Below, in pieces: positions 1 to 7,620 of a stretch of DNA of 64,000 bases; position 1 is the stretch's first letter; each line of letters opens with the position of its first letter. The translations under genes and the position numbers were made by a program. The notes under the pieces were generated by a model, which did not search any database, was not told the origin of the DNA, and saw only the letters and a program-made list of their open reading frames with translations. Source of the stretch: Sphingomonadales bacterium (lineage in GTDB: Bacteria > Pseudomonadota > Alphaproteobacteria > Sphingomonadales > Sphingomonadaceae); the NCBI GenBank assembly GCA_028871475.1, contig JAGWMZ010000002.1, positions 62,001-126,000 of the forward strand. The letters are read 5' to 3'.

Positions 1-10
1 GCATGTCCAT
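1..10 (-). CDS. Start of a gene leaving the window (possibly a phosphate permease)
   Basis: On the minus strand an ATG (complement of 8-10) followed by GAC-ATG begins 10 nt after the stop of the DUF47-containing gene and runs off the edge. Only three codons are visible, so nothing in the sequence identifies the product. DUF47/PhoU-like genes are commonly followed by a Pit-type inorganic phosphate permease, which makes that the best guess. It is an inference from neighbourhood only. Confidence 0.3.
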
Positions 11-20
11 GATCGCCGCC

Positions 21-1160
21 TCAGGCGTGGTCGATCACGAGACCGTCGATCTCGTTGGCCACATCCTCGAACTTGTCGACCACCTTTTCCAGATGGCTGT
101 AAAGCTCGCGGCGGATGAGGAAGATAACAGGGTTGCTGGCGCCTTCCTGCTGGAACAGGCGCTTGAGGCCCGCGTCATGGATCTTGTCGGCCTTGTCCTC
201 CATGCGCACCAGCCGCTCGGTCAGCTCATGCAGGCGCGTGGCATTGGCGTGGATCGAACGCAGCAGCGGCAGCGCCTCGCCCAGCAGGCGCGAGGCATCG
301 ACGATGATCGCGGCCATGTCGCGCATTTCCTGATCGAACTCGCGCACATCATACAGGTCAATGGTGCTGGCTGTCTTCTTCATCTGGTCGATAGCATCGT
401 CCATGGCGGTGATCAGGCTGATGATCGCCCCGCGGTCGAAAGGCGTCAGGAAGGTGCGGCGCACCGACTGCAGCACATCACGGGTGATGGCGTCGGCCTC
501 ATCCTCGCGCTGGCCGATCTCGCGGATGTGGTCACCCCGGTTCTCGCCCTGAAGCAGGCGGGCCAGCGCGTCGCTGCCGGCCTGCAGCAACTGTGCATGC
601 GCCTCGAACTTCGCGAAGAAGTCGTGCTGACGCGGCAGCAGGGACTGGAACCAGTGAAACATCTTGAAGCCTTCCTTGGAAAGGGGTTTGCCGCCTGTCA
701 GGCCGGGCAGAAAGGGCATGGACGGCAGCGCGGTGCCGATGAGGCCCGAGCCGGCGCCCGGATTGGCGGTCATGCTGAAGGTGTAGAGAAGATCGCGCAG
801 CTCGTCCTCATCGACGAGGTCGGCGGCCTGCGACAGGTTGAACCATTGCCGCGTGCGCTCGCCCGCTTCCTTCCAGTCGTCGAGCAGATTGGTGACGGCC
901 AGCGGATAGACCGCCACATCGGTGAGCAGCGAGGCGCCGGAATTGAGCTGCTTGCGATAGGTGTAGCTGCCGATCGAGACCGGGCAGATCGCGCCCACCA
1001 CGCCCGCTTCCTCGATGGCCTCGCGCTCGGCGGCGGCGTGGTCGGAAAGCGAACGCGAACGGTTGCCCTTGGGCAGCACCCAGCGCCCCGTCCCCCGCGA
1101 GGTGATGAGCATCACCTCGAAAGGAGCATCCAGCGCGGTGCCGGATTTACGGTAGGGCAA
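21..1160 (-). CDS. NUDIX hydrolase fused to DUF47 (PhoU-like) domain
   Basis: The reading frame encodes two domains. Residues about 1-140 are a NUDIX hydrolase with the box REAIEEAGV (residues 46-54) and the preceding glycine at 32. The usual first glutamate of the box (residue 38) is Leu. Residues 167-379 match DUF47, the distant PhoU relative that partners Pit phosphate permeases. The DUF47 part begins at Met167 (complement of 660-662), preceded by AAGGAAGG (complement of 670-677) at 7 nt spacing. A normal-length 213-aa DUF47 protein could therefore also be made by internal initiation. The upstream start is unclear. The frame is open only back to a TAG at 1209-1211 and has no ATG or GTG, so the best start is TTG at 1160. 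The GGAGAA about 22 nt upstream is too far for it and better placed for a GTT. A sequencing or annotation problem at the start is possible. Confidence 0.85.
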   Translation of the reverse strand: MPYRKSGTALDAPFEVMLITSRGTGRWVLPKGNRSRSLSDHAAAEREAIEEAGVVGAICPVSIGSYTYRKQLNSGASLLTDVAVYPLAVTNLLDDWKEAGERTRQWFNLSQAADLVDEDELRDLLYTFSMTANPGAGSGLIGTALPSMPFLPGLTGGKPLSKEGFKMFHWFQSLLPRQHDFFAKFEAHAQLLQAGSDALARLLQGENRGDHIREIGQREDEADAITRDVLQSVRRTFLTPFDRGAIISLITAMDDAIDQMKKTASTIDLYDVREFDQEMRDMAAIIVDASRLLGEALPLLRSIHANATRLHELTERLVRMEDKADKIHDAGLKRLFQQEGASNPVIFLIRRELYSHLEKVVDKFEDVANEIDGLVIDHA

Positions 1161-1271
1161 GGCGGCGATCTGGCGAACGAGACTTCTCCGATTCGAAAGG
1201 AGCCGCCGCTAGGGCCAGAACCGCCGGAAGTCAAGGATTCTCGGGGTTTTGGGCCCGATGTCCGGCCAGCC

Positions 1272-2849
1272 CTACCGCTGGCCGACAGCCTTGCGCTTTG
1301 ACCAGTCGATGTCCGGCGTGGCGGGAGGCAGGCGATGACCCGCATCCGGCCGGCTGGAAGTGCGGCCCGTCGAGCCGGCAAAGACCGGGCGGCTTTCCCC
1401 TTCATTGGCGCGGCTGCGCGGTGCCGTGGCTGCTTTCTCGCGCGGCGGGCGGATGGTTTCGCGCCGTTCCAGCCGGAACTGACCGACGATCTGCGCCATG
1501 GTGCTGGCCTGATCCTTGAGCGCGCGGGCCGCTGCGTTCGACTCCTCGACCATGGCCGCGTTCTGTTGGGTGTTGATGTCCATCTGGCGGATTTCCTCGG
1601 TCACCTGCCGGATGTCGCCGGCCTGCTGCTCGGCGGCGCGGGCGATGTCCTCGGACTGGAGCGTGGTCTCGCCCATCTGCTCGATGATGCGGTCGAGCGC
1701 TATGCCGGTCTTGGCCACCAGATCGACGCCCTCGCGCACATCGAGCGCCGATTTGCTGATGAGCGACTTGATGTTCTTGGCCGATTCGGTGGTGCGATGG
1801 GCCAGCGCGCGGACCTCGGTGGCCACCACGGCAAAGCCCTTGCCTGCATCACCCGCGCGCGCCGCCTCGACCCCGGCGTTGATCGCCAGCAGGTTGGTCT
1901 GGAACGCGATGGCCTCGATCACATCGGTGATCTGCGCGATTTCCTCGCTCGAGGTCTTGATCTTGTTCATCGCCTGCTGGGCCGATTTGACGACCTGACC
2001 GCTCTGCTTGGCCTCTTGGTCCACGTCGCTGACGCGGTGGTTGACCTGCGCGGCATGGGTGGCGGTGGTGGCGATGCCTTCGGCCAGGCTGCGCATGAAA
2101 TCGGCCGTGCGGGTGATCGCCATGGCCTGCCTTTCGGTGCGCAGCGCCAGATCATTGGCGGCAACGTCGATCTCGCTGGCACCGGTTTCCACGTTTTCGG
2201 CGGCCTCGGCCATGCGCGTCACCATGCCGCTGACATTGTAGCGCATGTTGTGGAAGTCCTCGGCGATGCGGTCATAGGCTTCGGGCAACTGGTCGAGCTG
2301 GGCTTGCAGATCGCCCGTCGCCATGGCCGAAAGCCCCGCACCCAGCGACTCGATGACCGCCAGCCGCTTTTCATCCTCGGCCTTGGCATAGGCGCCAAGC
2401 GCGGCCTGCATGTCGAGCAGCGCGGTCTTGACCAGCGTGGCGACCGCCTCGGCCTTGGCGCGCTGGCCGGGCAGGGGCAGGGGGCCGGCGATCATGCGCG
2501 TCACGATGTCCTCGAGCACCAGCGCATAACCGCCGACGTAAAACTCGGGTGTCAGGCCGATGGTGGCGTGAACACGGCCGATCTGTTCCGAACGGGCGAG
2601 GGCGGCCTTGTCGAACGAGCCGGAAAACAGCTGTTCCCAATGCTGGAATTGCAGATTGGCGGCCTTGGCGCGGCGCGCTTCGTCGGGCAGCAGCGCGCGG
2701 GTGACGGGGTGCTGTGCGATGTGATCATACAATCTGGCCAGCGCCTTGCGTCCGTGCTGCTCGATGGCGCGTTTGATGCGGGCGAAGCGGCGGTAATTGC
2801 CTGCATCCAGCTCGATAAACGGCGTGGAAGGCAACGAGGCATTGGACAT
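1272..2849 (-). CDS. Globin-coupled methyl-accepting chemotaxis protein (HemAT-like)
   Basis: A 525-aa soluble chemotaxis transducer. Residues about 10-160 resemble the protoglobin sensor domain of HemAT-type aerotaxis receptors. His94, in VHATIGLTPEFY, sits where the proximal haem ligand lies, so oxygen binding is expected. A short HAMP-like stretch follows at about 167-220, then a long coiled coil. The conserved signalling hairpin tip (EAIAFQTNLLAINAGVEAAR) is at about 312-331. There is no transmembrane segment, so the protein should act in the cytoplasm and signal to CheA/CheW. No che genes are nearby. The C-terminal 60 residues are basic, Ser/Arg-rich and probably disordered, with no receptor-type pentapeptide. 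The ATG at 2849 is preceded by a purine-rich GGGGAAA. Confidence 0.93.
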   Translation of the reverse strand: MSNASLPSTPFIELDAGNYRRFARIKRAIEQHGRKALARLYDHIAQHPVTRALLPDEARRAKAANLQFQHWEQLFSGSFDKAALARSEQIGRVHATIGLTPEFYVGGYALVLEDIVTRMIAGPLPLPGQRAKAEAVATLVKTALLDMQAALGAYAKAEDEKRLAVIESLGAGLSAMATGDLQAQLDQLPEAYDRIAEDFHNMRYNVSGMVTRMAEAAENVETGASEIDVAANDLALRTERQAMAITRTADFMRSLAEGIATTATHAAQVNHRVSDVDQEAKQSGQVVKSAQQAMNKIKTSSEEIAQITDVIEAIAFQTNLLAINAGVEAARAGDAGKGFAVVATEVRALAHRTTESAKNIKSLISKSALDVREGVDLVAKTGIALDRIIEQMGETTLQSEDIARAAEQQAGDIRQVTEEIRQMDINTQQNAAMVEESNAAARALKDQASTMAQIVGQFRLERRETIRPPREKAATAPRSRANEGESRPVFAGSTGRTSSRPDAGHRLPPATPDIDWSKRKAVGQR

Positions 2850-2910
2850 GCGGGTTTTTCCCCATGGGTCATGGAAAGACTGAAGTTTGCAGCCTGTTTA
2901 GTGATTTTAT

Positions 2911-2955
2911 CCTTATCATTTACCGGCAAAGGTTTAGGCAAAGCTCCTTATCATG
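2911..2955. repeat. Direct repeat in divergent promoter region
   Basis: The 10-mer TCCTTATCAT occurs at 2911-2920 and again at 2946-2955, 35 bp apart. GGCAAAG is likewise repeated between them. The pair lies in the 235-bp gap between the divergent chemotaxis transducer and the TPR gene, within locally AT-rich sequence. It could be a regulator site, but no family is recognised. Confidence 0.3.
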
Positions 2956-2986
2956 CCGTTGTTGCGGGGCTCAGTGCCCGTTCATC

Positions 2987-3014
2987 TTGACGTTGCGATA
3001 AAGCTCCCCAGATC
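2987..3014 (+). promoter_or_regulatory. Heat-shock (sigma-32-like) promoter candidate
   Basis: CTTGAC (2987-2992) and CCCCAGAT (3007-3014) are separated by 14 bp. This resembles the RpoH consensus CTTGAA...CCCCATNT. It would place transcription about 65 nt before the TPR gene at 3085. The gene's position two genes from rpoH is suggestive but not proof. Confidence 0.45.
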
Positions 3015-3084
3015 GCGCTTTCGCGGCGATACATTGCGATGCTGCGAGACAAACGGTGCCGCTTGTGGCGCCCGGAGAAAGACG

Positions 3085-3978
3085 ATGACTGTGTACCCCA
3101 TCCGCAAGATGGCCTTTGCCGCGGCCCTGCCGCTGGCCATGGCCCTGTCGATGCCGGTTGCCACCCCCGCCTTTGCGGCGGATGCCACCATCGAACAGGT
3201 CTATTCGGCGGCCCGTTCGGGCCATGTCGATGACGCGCTCAGCCAGATGCAGCAGGTGCTCAAGGACCATCCCAACAGCGCCAAGGCCCATTATGTCGAG
3301 GCCGAGCTGCTGGCCAAGGCCGGGCGCAAGGTCGAGGCCCGCACCGAGCTGGGCAAGGCGCAGGCGATCGATCCGGGTCTCTCCTTTGCCAAACCCGCGG
3401 CGGTGAGCGCGCTGAAACAGCAGCTCAGCACGGCAAGCACATCGACGGCGACTCGCACCGAGGTGGTGCAGCAAAGCCAGAACCACGGCATTCCGTGGAT
3501 GCCGATCATCGTCATTGGCGGGCTGGTCTTTCTGGTGCTGGCCTTTCTGCGTCGGCGCAGCGCCGTCAATCAGGCCTATCCTGCCGGGCCGGTGAACCCC
3601 AATTACGGCTCGCCCTATGGCAATCAGGGGCCGCAGGGTGGCCCGTGGGGTGGTGGCTATCCCGGTGGTGGTTATAGTGGACCCGGCTATGGCGGTCCCG
3701 GTTATGGTGCTCCGCCCCAGCAAGGCATGGGTGGCGGCATCATGAGCTCGCTGGCGGGCGGCGCAGCGGCTGGCGCGGGCTTTGCCGCGGGCGAGGCGGT
3801 GATCGACCGCATGTTCGGCGATCATGACCGCGAAAAGATCGTCGAGCGCGACGTGCCGGTGCAGAGCCAGAGCGACGATCGTCGCGATTATAACCAGGAC
3901 ATGGGCGGCGATGACTTCGGCATTTCCGACTCCGGTTCCTGGGATGACGGCGGTTCGAGCAGCAATGACGACTGGTAA
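3085..3978 (+). CDS. Exported TPR-like protein with membrane anchor and glycine-rich tail
   Basis: A 297-aa protein of unassigned function. A signal peptide occupies about residues 1-31 (cleavage near AFA-AD). A helical TPR-like region follows at about 35-110 (alternating ALxxMQxVLxxHPNSAKAHY pattern), then a transmembrane helix at about 138-155 followed by Arg-Arg-Arg. The tail from about 165 is rich in Gly, Tyr and Pro with repeated GYGGPGYG-like units and ends in an acidic Ser/Asp/Trp segment. The ATG at 3085 has GGAGAAA 4 nt upstream; the frame stays open further 5' but has no better start. The glycine-zipper gene follows after 22 nt, so the two are probably co-transcribed. A role in envelope stress is an inference from the promoter candidate only. 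Confidence 0.8.
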   Translation: MTVYPIRKMAFAAALPLAMALSMPVATPAFAADATIEQVYSAARSGHVDDALSQMQQVLKDHPNSAKAHYVEAELLAKAGRKVEARTELGKAQAIDPGLSFAKPAAVSALKQQLSTASTSTATRTEVVQQSQNHGIPWMPIIVIGGLVFLVLAFLRRRSAVNQAYPAGPVNPNYGSPYGNQGPQGGPWGGGYPGGGYSGPGYGGPGYGAPPQQGMGGGIMSSLAGGAAAGAGFAAGEAVIDRMFGDHDREKIVERDVPVQSQSDDRRDYNQDMGGDDFGISDSGSWDDGGSSSNDDW

Positions 3979-4000
3979 GCAGACCTCAGGAGACAAGCCC

Positions 4001-4237
4001 ATGCGCAAGACCATCTCGATTCTCACGCTCGCCTCCTTGGCGGCCATCGCTCCGGTGCAGGCCCAGGCCAAGGGCTGCGTGCGCGGCGCGGTGGCGGGCG
4101 CCGTGGTGGGGCATTACGCTGGCCATCATGCCGTGGCAGGCGCGGTGGGCGGATGCATCGCTGCGCGGGCCTATTACAAGCATAAGGCGGCGCAACAGGC
4201 GGTCCAGCATCCAGCGCCGCCCCCGCCGCATCACTGA
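4001..4237 (+). CDS. Small exported glycine-zipper protein
   Basis: A 78-aa protein with a cleavable signal peptide (ends near AQA-KG, about residue 24). A short glycine-zipper segment follows, with GAVAGAVVG and GAVGGC spaced as in 2TM glycine-zipper proteins, then a basic/His/Pro-rich tail. Two cysteines flank the zipper. The ATG at 4001 has AGGAGA at 3988-3993. Such proteins insert in or associate with the cell envelope; no specific function can be given. It lies 22 nt after the TPR gene and ends 57 nt before a strong terminator. Confidence 0.75.
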   Translation: MRKTISILTLASLAAIAPVQAQAKGCVRGAVAGAVVGHYAGHHAVAGAVGGCIAARAYYKHKAAQQAVQHPAPPPPHH

Positions 4238-4294
4238 TTTTGCGGGACTGTCGGCATCGGGCGCAGGCCCTGTGCCGACAGATGCCGGCAGGCC

Positions 4295-4341
4295 AACAAA
4301 AAGGCCAGCGAAGGATTTCCCACTTCGCTGGCCTTTTTGTT
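4295..4341. terminator. Bidirectional Rho-independent terminator
   Basis: A 19-bp perfect stem (4295-4313 with 4323-4341) contains AAAAAGGCCAGCGAAG and its complement around a 9-nt loop. A-tract and T-tract lie at the two ends, so it works in both directions. It separates the glycine-zipper gene from the convergent rpoH. Confidence 0.93.
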
Positions 4342-4378
4342 CAGTTCTGGACGGCAGGCGAAGGCCGCCCGTTAAGGC

Positions 4379-5284
4379 TTAGCCCGCGGGCAGCAGATGC
4401 CGGTCGCCGGCGATCTTCTGCATCGCCTTCTGCAGCTTTTCAAAGGCGCGCACCTCGATCTGACGCACGCGCTCGCGGCTGACATTATAGGTCTGGCTCA
4501 GCTCTTCCAGCGTTTTGGGCTCGTCGGTCAGGCGGCGCTCGATCAGGATCGCGCGCTCACGCTCATTGAGACCCTGCATGGCTTCACCCAGCATGGCGTG
4601 GCGCCAGCCGGCTTCCTGCGCCTCGGCCACGGTTTCGTCTTGCAAAGGGCCGCCATCCGCCAGCAGATCCTGCCACTGGCCTTCGCCTTCCTCGTTCAGG
4701 CTGACGTTGAGCGAGGCATCGCCGCCCATCATCATGCGGCGGTTCATGTTGACCACGTCCTGTTCGGACACGCCCAGATGGGTGGCGATGGCCTTCACAT
4801 CGTCGGGATGCAGGTCGGAATCCTCGAAGGCGTCGATGTTCTTCTTCATGCGGCGCAGGTTGAAGAACAGCTTCTTCTGCGCCGCCGTCGTGCCCATCTT
4901 CACCAGGCTCCAGCTGCGCAGGATGAATTCCTGGATGCTGGCCTTGATCCACCACATGGCATAGGTGGCGAGGCGGAAGCCGCGTTCAGGCTCGAATTTC
5001 TTGACGCCCTGCATCAGGCCGATGTTGCCCTCGGAGATCAGCTCGGACATCGGCAGGCCATAGCCGCGATATCCCATGGCGATCTTGGCGACGAGGCGCA
5101 GGTGGCTGGTGACCAGCTGACGCGCGGCGTCAGGGTCCTGATGCTCGGCATAGCGCTTGGCCAGCATATATTCCTGCTCGGCCGTGAGCATGGGGAATTT
5201 CTTGATTTCGGACATGTAGCGGTTGAGCCCGGCTTCCCCGGTGGGGGCCGATGGAATGGCGGGCAGGTTCGATTCGTTGCTCAT
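4379..5284 (-). CDS. rpoH: RNA polymerase heat-shock sigma factor RpoH
   Basis: A 301-aa sigma-70 family factor. Region 2 has the core-binding/-10 segment (SEGNIGLMQGVKKFEPERGF, then ATYAMWWIKASIQEF). The RpoH box is seen as QKKLFFNLRR, which separates it from RpoD. Region 4 ends in a helix-turn-helix (ELSQTYNVSRERVRQIE). It directs transcription of chaperone and protease genes after heat or other protein stress; clpB in this window is an expected target. Three in-frame ATGs lie close together (5302, 5293, 5284). The 5284 start is preferred because AGGA lies about 11 nt upstream and it gives the usual length. The gene follows rluD by 47 nt on the same strand and ends before the shared terminator. 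Confidence 0.96.
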   Translation of the reverse strand: MSNESNLPAIPSAPTGEAGLNRYMSEIKKFPMLTAEQEYMLAKRYAEHQDPDAARQLVTSHLRLVAKIAMGYRGYGLPMSELISEGNIGLMQGVKKFEPERGFRLATYAMWWIKASIQEFILRSWSLVKMGTTAAQKKLFFNLRRMKKNIDAFEDSDLHPDDVKAIATHLGVSEQDVVNMNRRMMMGGDASLNVSLNEEGEGQWQDLLADGGPLQDETVAEAQEAGWRHAMLGEAMQGLNERERAILIERRLTDEPKTLEELSQTYNVSRERVRQIEVRAFEKLQKAMQKIAGDRHLLPAG

Positions 5285-5331
5285 TGTGCTCATCGTCCTC
5301 ATAGTCTCGTCGACGCGCCCTTGATGGACCC

Positions 5332-6438
5332 TTAACAGGCATCCTTCGGCGGCGGCCACGTGCCGGTTACGCCTTGAGGCGGTTCCGGCAGAAAATAACC
5401 CGGCTGGTCGGCATGGAAACTGCCCAACCGGGCCAATAGATCCCGCATGTCAGCGGGAAGGTCGCTGGCGAACCGAAGAGTCTCGCCGGTAACCGGGTGA
5501 ATAAACCCCAGAACAGCCGCGTGCAAGGACTGGCGGCTGAAGTTGAGCTCCAAAAGGAGTGGTTTTAGCGATTTCTGTGATCGGCAATAAACCGGGTCAC
5601 CAACAAGGGGGTGGCCGATGGAGGCCATATGCACACGCACCTGATGGGTGCGACCGGTCTCCAGACGGCATTCGACCAGCGCGCTTTTGCCCATGGCCTC
5701 GCGCAGCCGATAATGCGTGACGGCATGTTTACCACGATGCGACGGTTCCTCGACCGGCTCGGGGGTGCCATAGGGCGCGACATAGCGCGCCTCTTCCTCG
5801 GGCATGATGGCCATGCGCTTGCGATCGGTGTGATGCCGCGCGATGGTGCCCTTGAGCGTTCCCTGCGCGGGCACCGGCACGCCATGGGTGATGGCCAGAT
5901 AGGCCCGCTCGATCGAATGGTCGGCAAACTGGCGGGCAAGGCCTTCATGGGCGGCATCGCTCTTGGCCACCACCAGCAGGCCTGACGTGTCCTTGTCGAT
6001 GCGGTGGACGATGCCGGGCCGCGCCACCCCGCCAATGCCTGACAGTCTGCCAGCGCAGTGATGCAGCAGGGCATTGACCAGCGTGCCATCAGGATTGCCC
6101 GCCGCCGGGTGGACGACCATGCCGGCCGGCTTGTCGATGACGATGAGATGTTCGTCCTCATGGACGATGGTGAGAGGAATGTCCTGTGCCACGGTTTCCA
6201 GCTGGGCGACCTGGGGCAGGGTGATGGCAAAGCCCGCGCCCGGCGCCACTTTCAGCGAGGCCGAGCTTGCCAATCTGCCATCCACCGTGACCCGGCCCTC
6301 GCCGATCAACGCCTTGACGCGCTCGCGCGAGAGGTCGCCCCCGCCGGGCAGAACGCCCGTGCAGGCCTCCGCCAGCGCGCGGTCGAGTCGCCCGGCGCTG
6401 ATGATGCGCCCTTGCAGTGTTGTGCCCCCTTGATCCAT
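5332..6438 (-). CDS. rluD: 23S rRNA pseudouridine synthase, RluD type
   Basis: A 368-aa RluA-family synthase. An S4 RNA-binding domain lies at about residues 15-75 (RLDRALAE...LIGEGRVTVDG). The catalytic domain follows with HRIDKDTSGLLV, where Asp148 is the nucleophile. GRTHQVRVHMASIGHPLVGD completes the active site. S4 domain plus this motif fits RluD, which modifies helix 69 of 23S rRNA. The start ATG at 6438 has GGAGGAATA immediately upstream. The divergent JAMM peptidase starts only 11-29 bp away, so each promoter must overlap the other gene. Confidence 0.92.
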   Translation of the reverse strand: MDQGGTTLQGRIISAGRLDRALAEACTGVLPGGGDLSRERVKALIGEGRVTVDGRLASSASLKVAPGAGFAITLPQVAQLETVAQDIPLTIVHEDEHLIVIDKPAGMVVHPAAGNPDGTLVNALLHHCAGRLSGIGGVARPGIVHRIDKDTSGLLVVAKSDAAHEGLARQFADHSIERAYLAITHGVPVPAQGTLKGTIARHHTDRKRMAIMPEEEARYVAPYGTPEPVEEPSHRGKHAVTHYRLREAMGKSALVECRLETGRTHQVRVHMASIGHPLVGDPVYCRSQKSLKPLLLELNFSRQSLHAAVLGFIHPVTGETLRFASDLPADMRDLLARLGSFHADQPGYFLPEPPQGVTGTWPPPKDAC

Positions 6439-6449
6439 TATTCCTCCAA

Positions 6450-6854
6450 ATGGGCATCTATTTCACCATGACAAGAGGAATCGCGCAGGCCTTGCTGGAA
6501 CAGGCCGCCGATAGCCCGCATCAGGAAGTCTGCGGATTGCTGCTGGGGCAGGGCGATGGGCACATCACGCAGGTGCTGCCCGCCGCCAATGTTCACCCCC
6601 GGCCTGCCCGATTCTTCGAGATCGACCCGGCGGTGCTGATCGGCGCCACGAAAGCGGCGCGCGGCGGCGGTTTGCAAGTGCTGGGCTGCTATCATTCGCA
6701 TCCCTCGGGCACGCCTGCCCCTTCCGCCACCGATGCCGCCATGGCTGCGCGTGACGGAAAACTGTGGGCAATTGTCGCCAATGGGGTCATTGAATGGTGG
6801 CGTGACGGTGAGATGGGTTTCGAAGCGCTTTCCTCGCCCGTCCAACAGGGTTAA
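6450..6854 (+). CDS. M67-family JAMM/MPN metallopeptidase
   Basis: A 134-aa JAB1/MPN+ domain protein. It shows the complete JAMM zinc signature: Glu26 in EVCGLLLG, then HSHPSGTPAPSATD with His82, His84 and Asp95. Bacterial relatives cleave the C-terminal tail of ubiquitin-like sulphur carriers or act as isopeptidases; the substrate here is unknown. There is no thiamine or molybdopterin gene beside it. The start may be ATG 6450 or ATG 6468, and neither has a convincing ribosome binding site. It is divergent from rluD with almost no intergenic DNA. Confidence 0.85.
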   Translation: MGIYFTMTRGIAQALLEQAADSPHQEVCGLLLGQGDGHITQVLPAANVHPRPARFFEIDPAVLIGATKAARGGGLQVLGCYHSHPSGTPAPSATDAAMAARDGKLWAIVANGVIEWWRDGEMGFEALSSPVQQG

Positions 6855-6918
6855 GGGCAACAGGGAAGCGGGGCGACGCACCACCATGTCGGTCCCTTGC
6901 GCGGGAATTGTCAAACAC

Positions 6919-7590
6919 ATGCCCAATCAGATGATCGATACCGATACGGCGCTGGAACTGGCCAGCCTGCTGTGCTCGCGCCTGTGCCATGATATGCTCA
7001 GCCCCGTGGGGGCCTTGTCGAACGGGCTGGAACTGCTGGCCGACGAGAAGGACCCCGAGATGCGCCGCCGCTGCTTCGAGCTGCTCGAGCAATCGGCACG
7101 CACCAGCGCGGACAAGCTCAAATTCTTCCGTCTGGCCTTTGGCGCGGCGGGCGGCTTTGGCGAGAACATCCCCACCGCCGAACCCAAGGCGCTGATCGAT
7201 GCGCTAGTGGCAGGCAAGGACCGCCTCTCGGTCCATTGGCAGGTGAGTGCGGACGCCCTGCCCAAGGCGGCCGTCAAGACGCTGCTCAATCTCGCGCAGA
7301 TCGCCATTGACGCGCTGGTGCGCGGAGGCAGCGTGGATATTGCCGCCGAAATGCGCAGCGATCAGGGTCGGCAGGTGGCCGAGATCGTGGTGCGCGGCGC
7401 CGGCCCGCGCATCGCCTTCGACCAGACGGTGGGGCAGGCGCTGGAAGGCCGCCTGCCGATGAACGAGTTGTCGAGTCGCACGGCGCCCGCCGCCATGCTG
7501 GCCGCCATCGCCGCGCGGCTGGGCGGGCAGGTGCAATATGCGCTGGGCGATGATGCGCTGGTGATGGGCGCGATGCTGCCGGTGGCGTAA
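6919..7590 (+). CDS. chpT: Histidine phosphotransferase ChpT
   Basis: A 223-aa protein with the ChpT layout. The dimerisation/phosphotransfer helix carries LCHDMLSPVGALSNGLELL, where His24 is the phosphorylated residue. A degenerate HATPase-like domain without ATP-binding boxes follows. In alphaproteobacteria ChpT passes phosphate from CckA to CtrA and CpdR, controlling cell cycle, motility and pili. Starts at 6886, 6919 and 6931 are possible; 6919 is a compromise with no strong Shine-Dalgarno. The CckA and CtrA genes are not in the window. A CtrA-like site is present at 17100 and pilus genes at 45-52 kb. Confidence 0.88.
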   Translation: MPNQMIDTDTALELASLLCSRLCHDMLSPVGALSNGLELLADEKDPEMRRRCFELLEQSARTSADKLKFFRLAFGAAGGFGENIPTAEPKALIDALVAGKDRLSVHWQVSADALPKAAVKTLLNLAQIAIDALVRGGSVDIAAEMRSDQGRQVAEIVVRGAGPRIAFDQTVGQALEGRLPMNELSSRTAPAAMLAAIAARLGGQVQYALGDDALVMGAMLPVA

Positions 7591-7620
7591 GACTGGCTGG
7601 GGTGAAGGAGGGCCGATCGA

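Noticed and set aside
3..1301. A 432-residue plus-strand frame at the left edge
   Set aside because: Antisense to the NUDIX-DUF47 gene, which has recognisable motifs.
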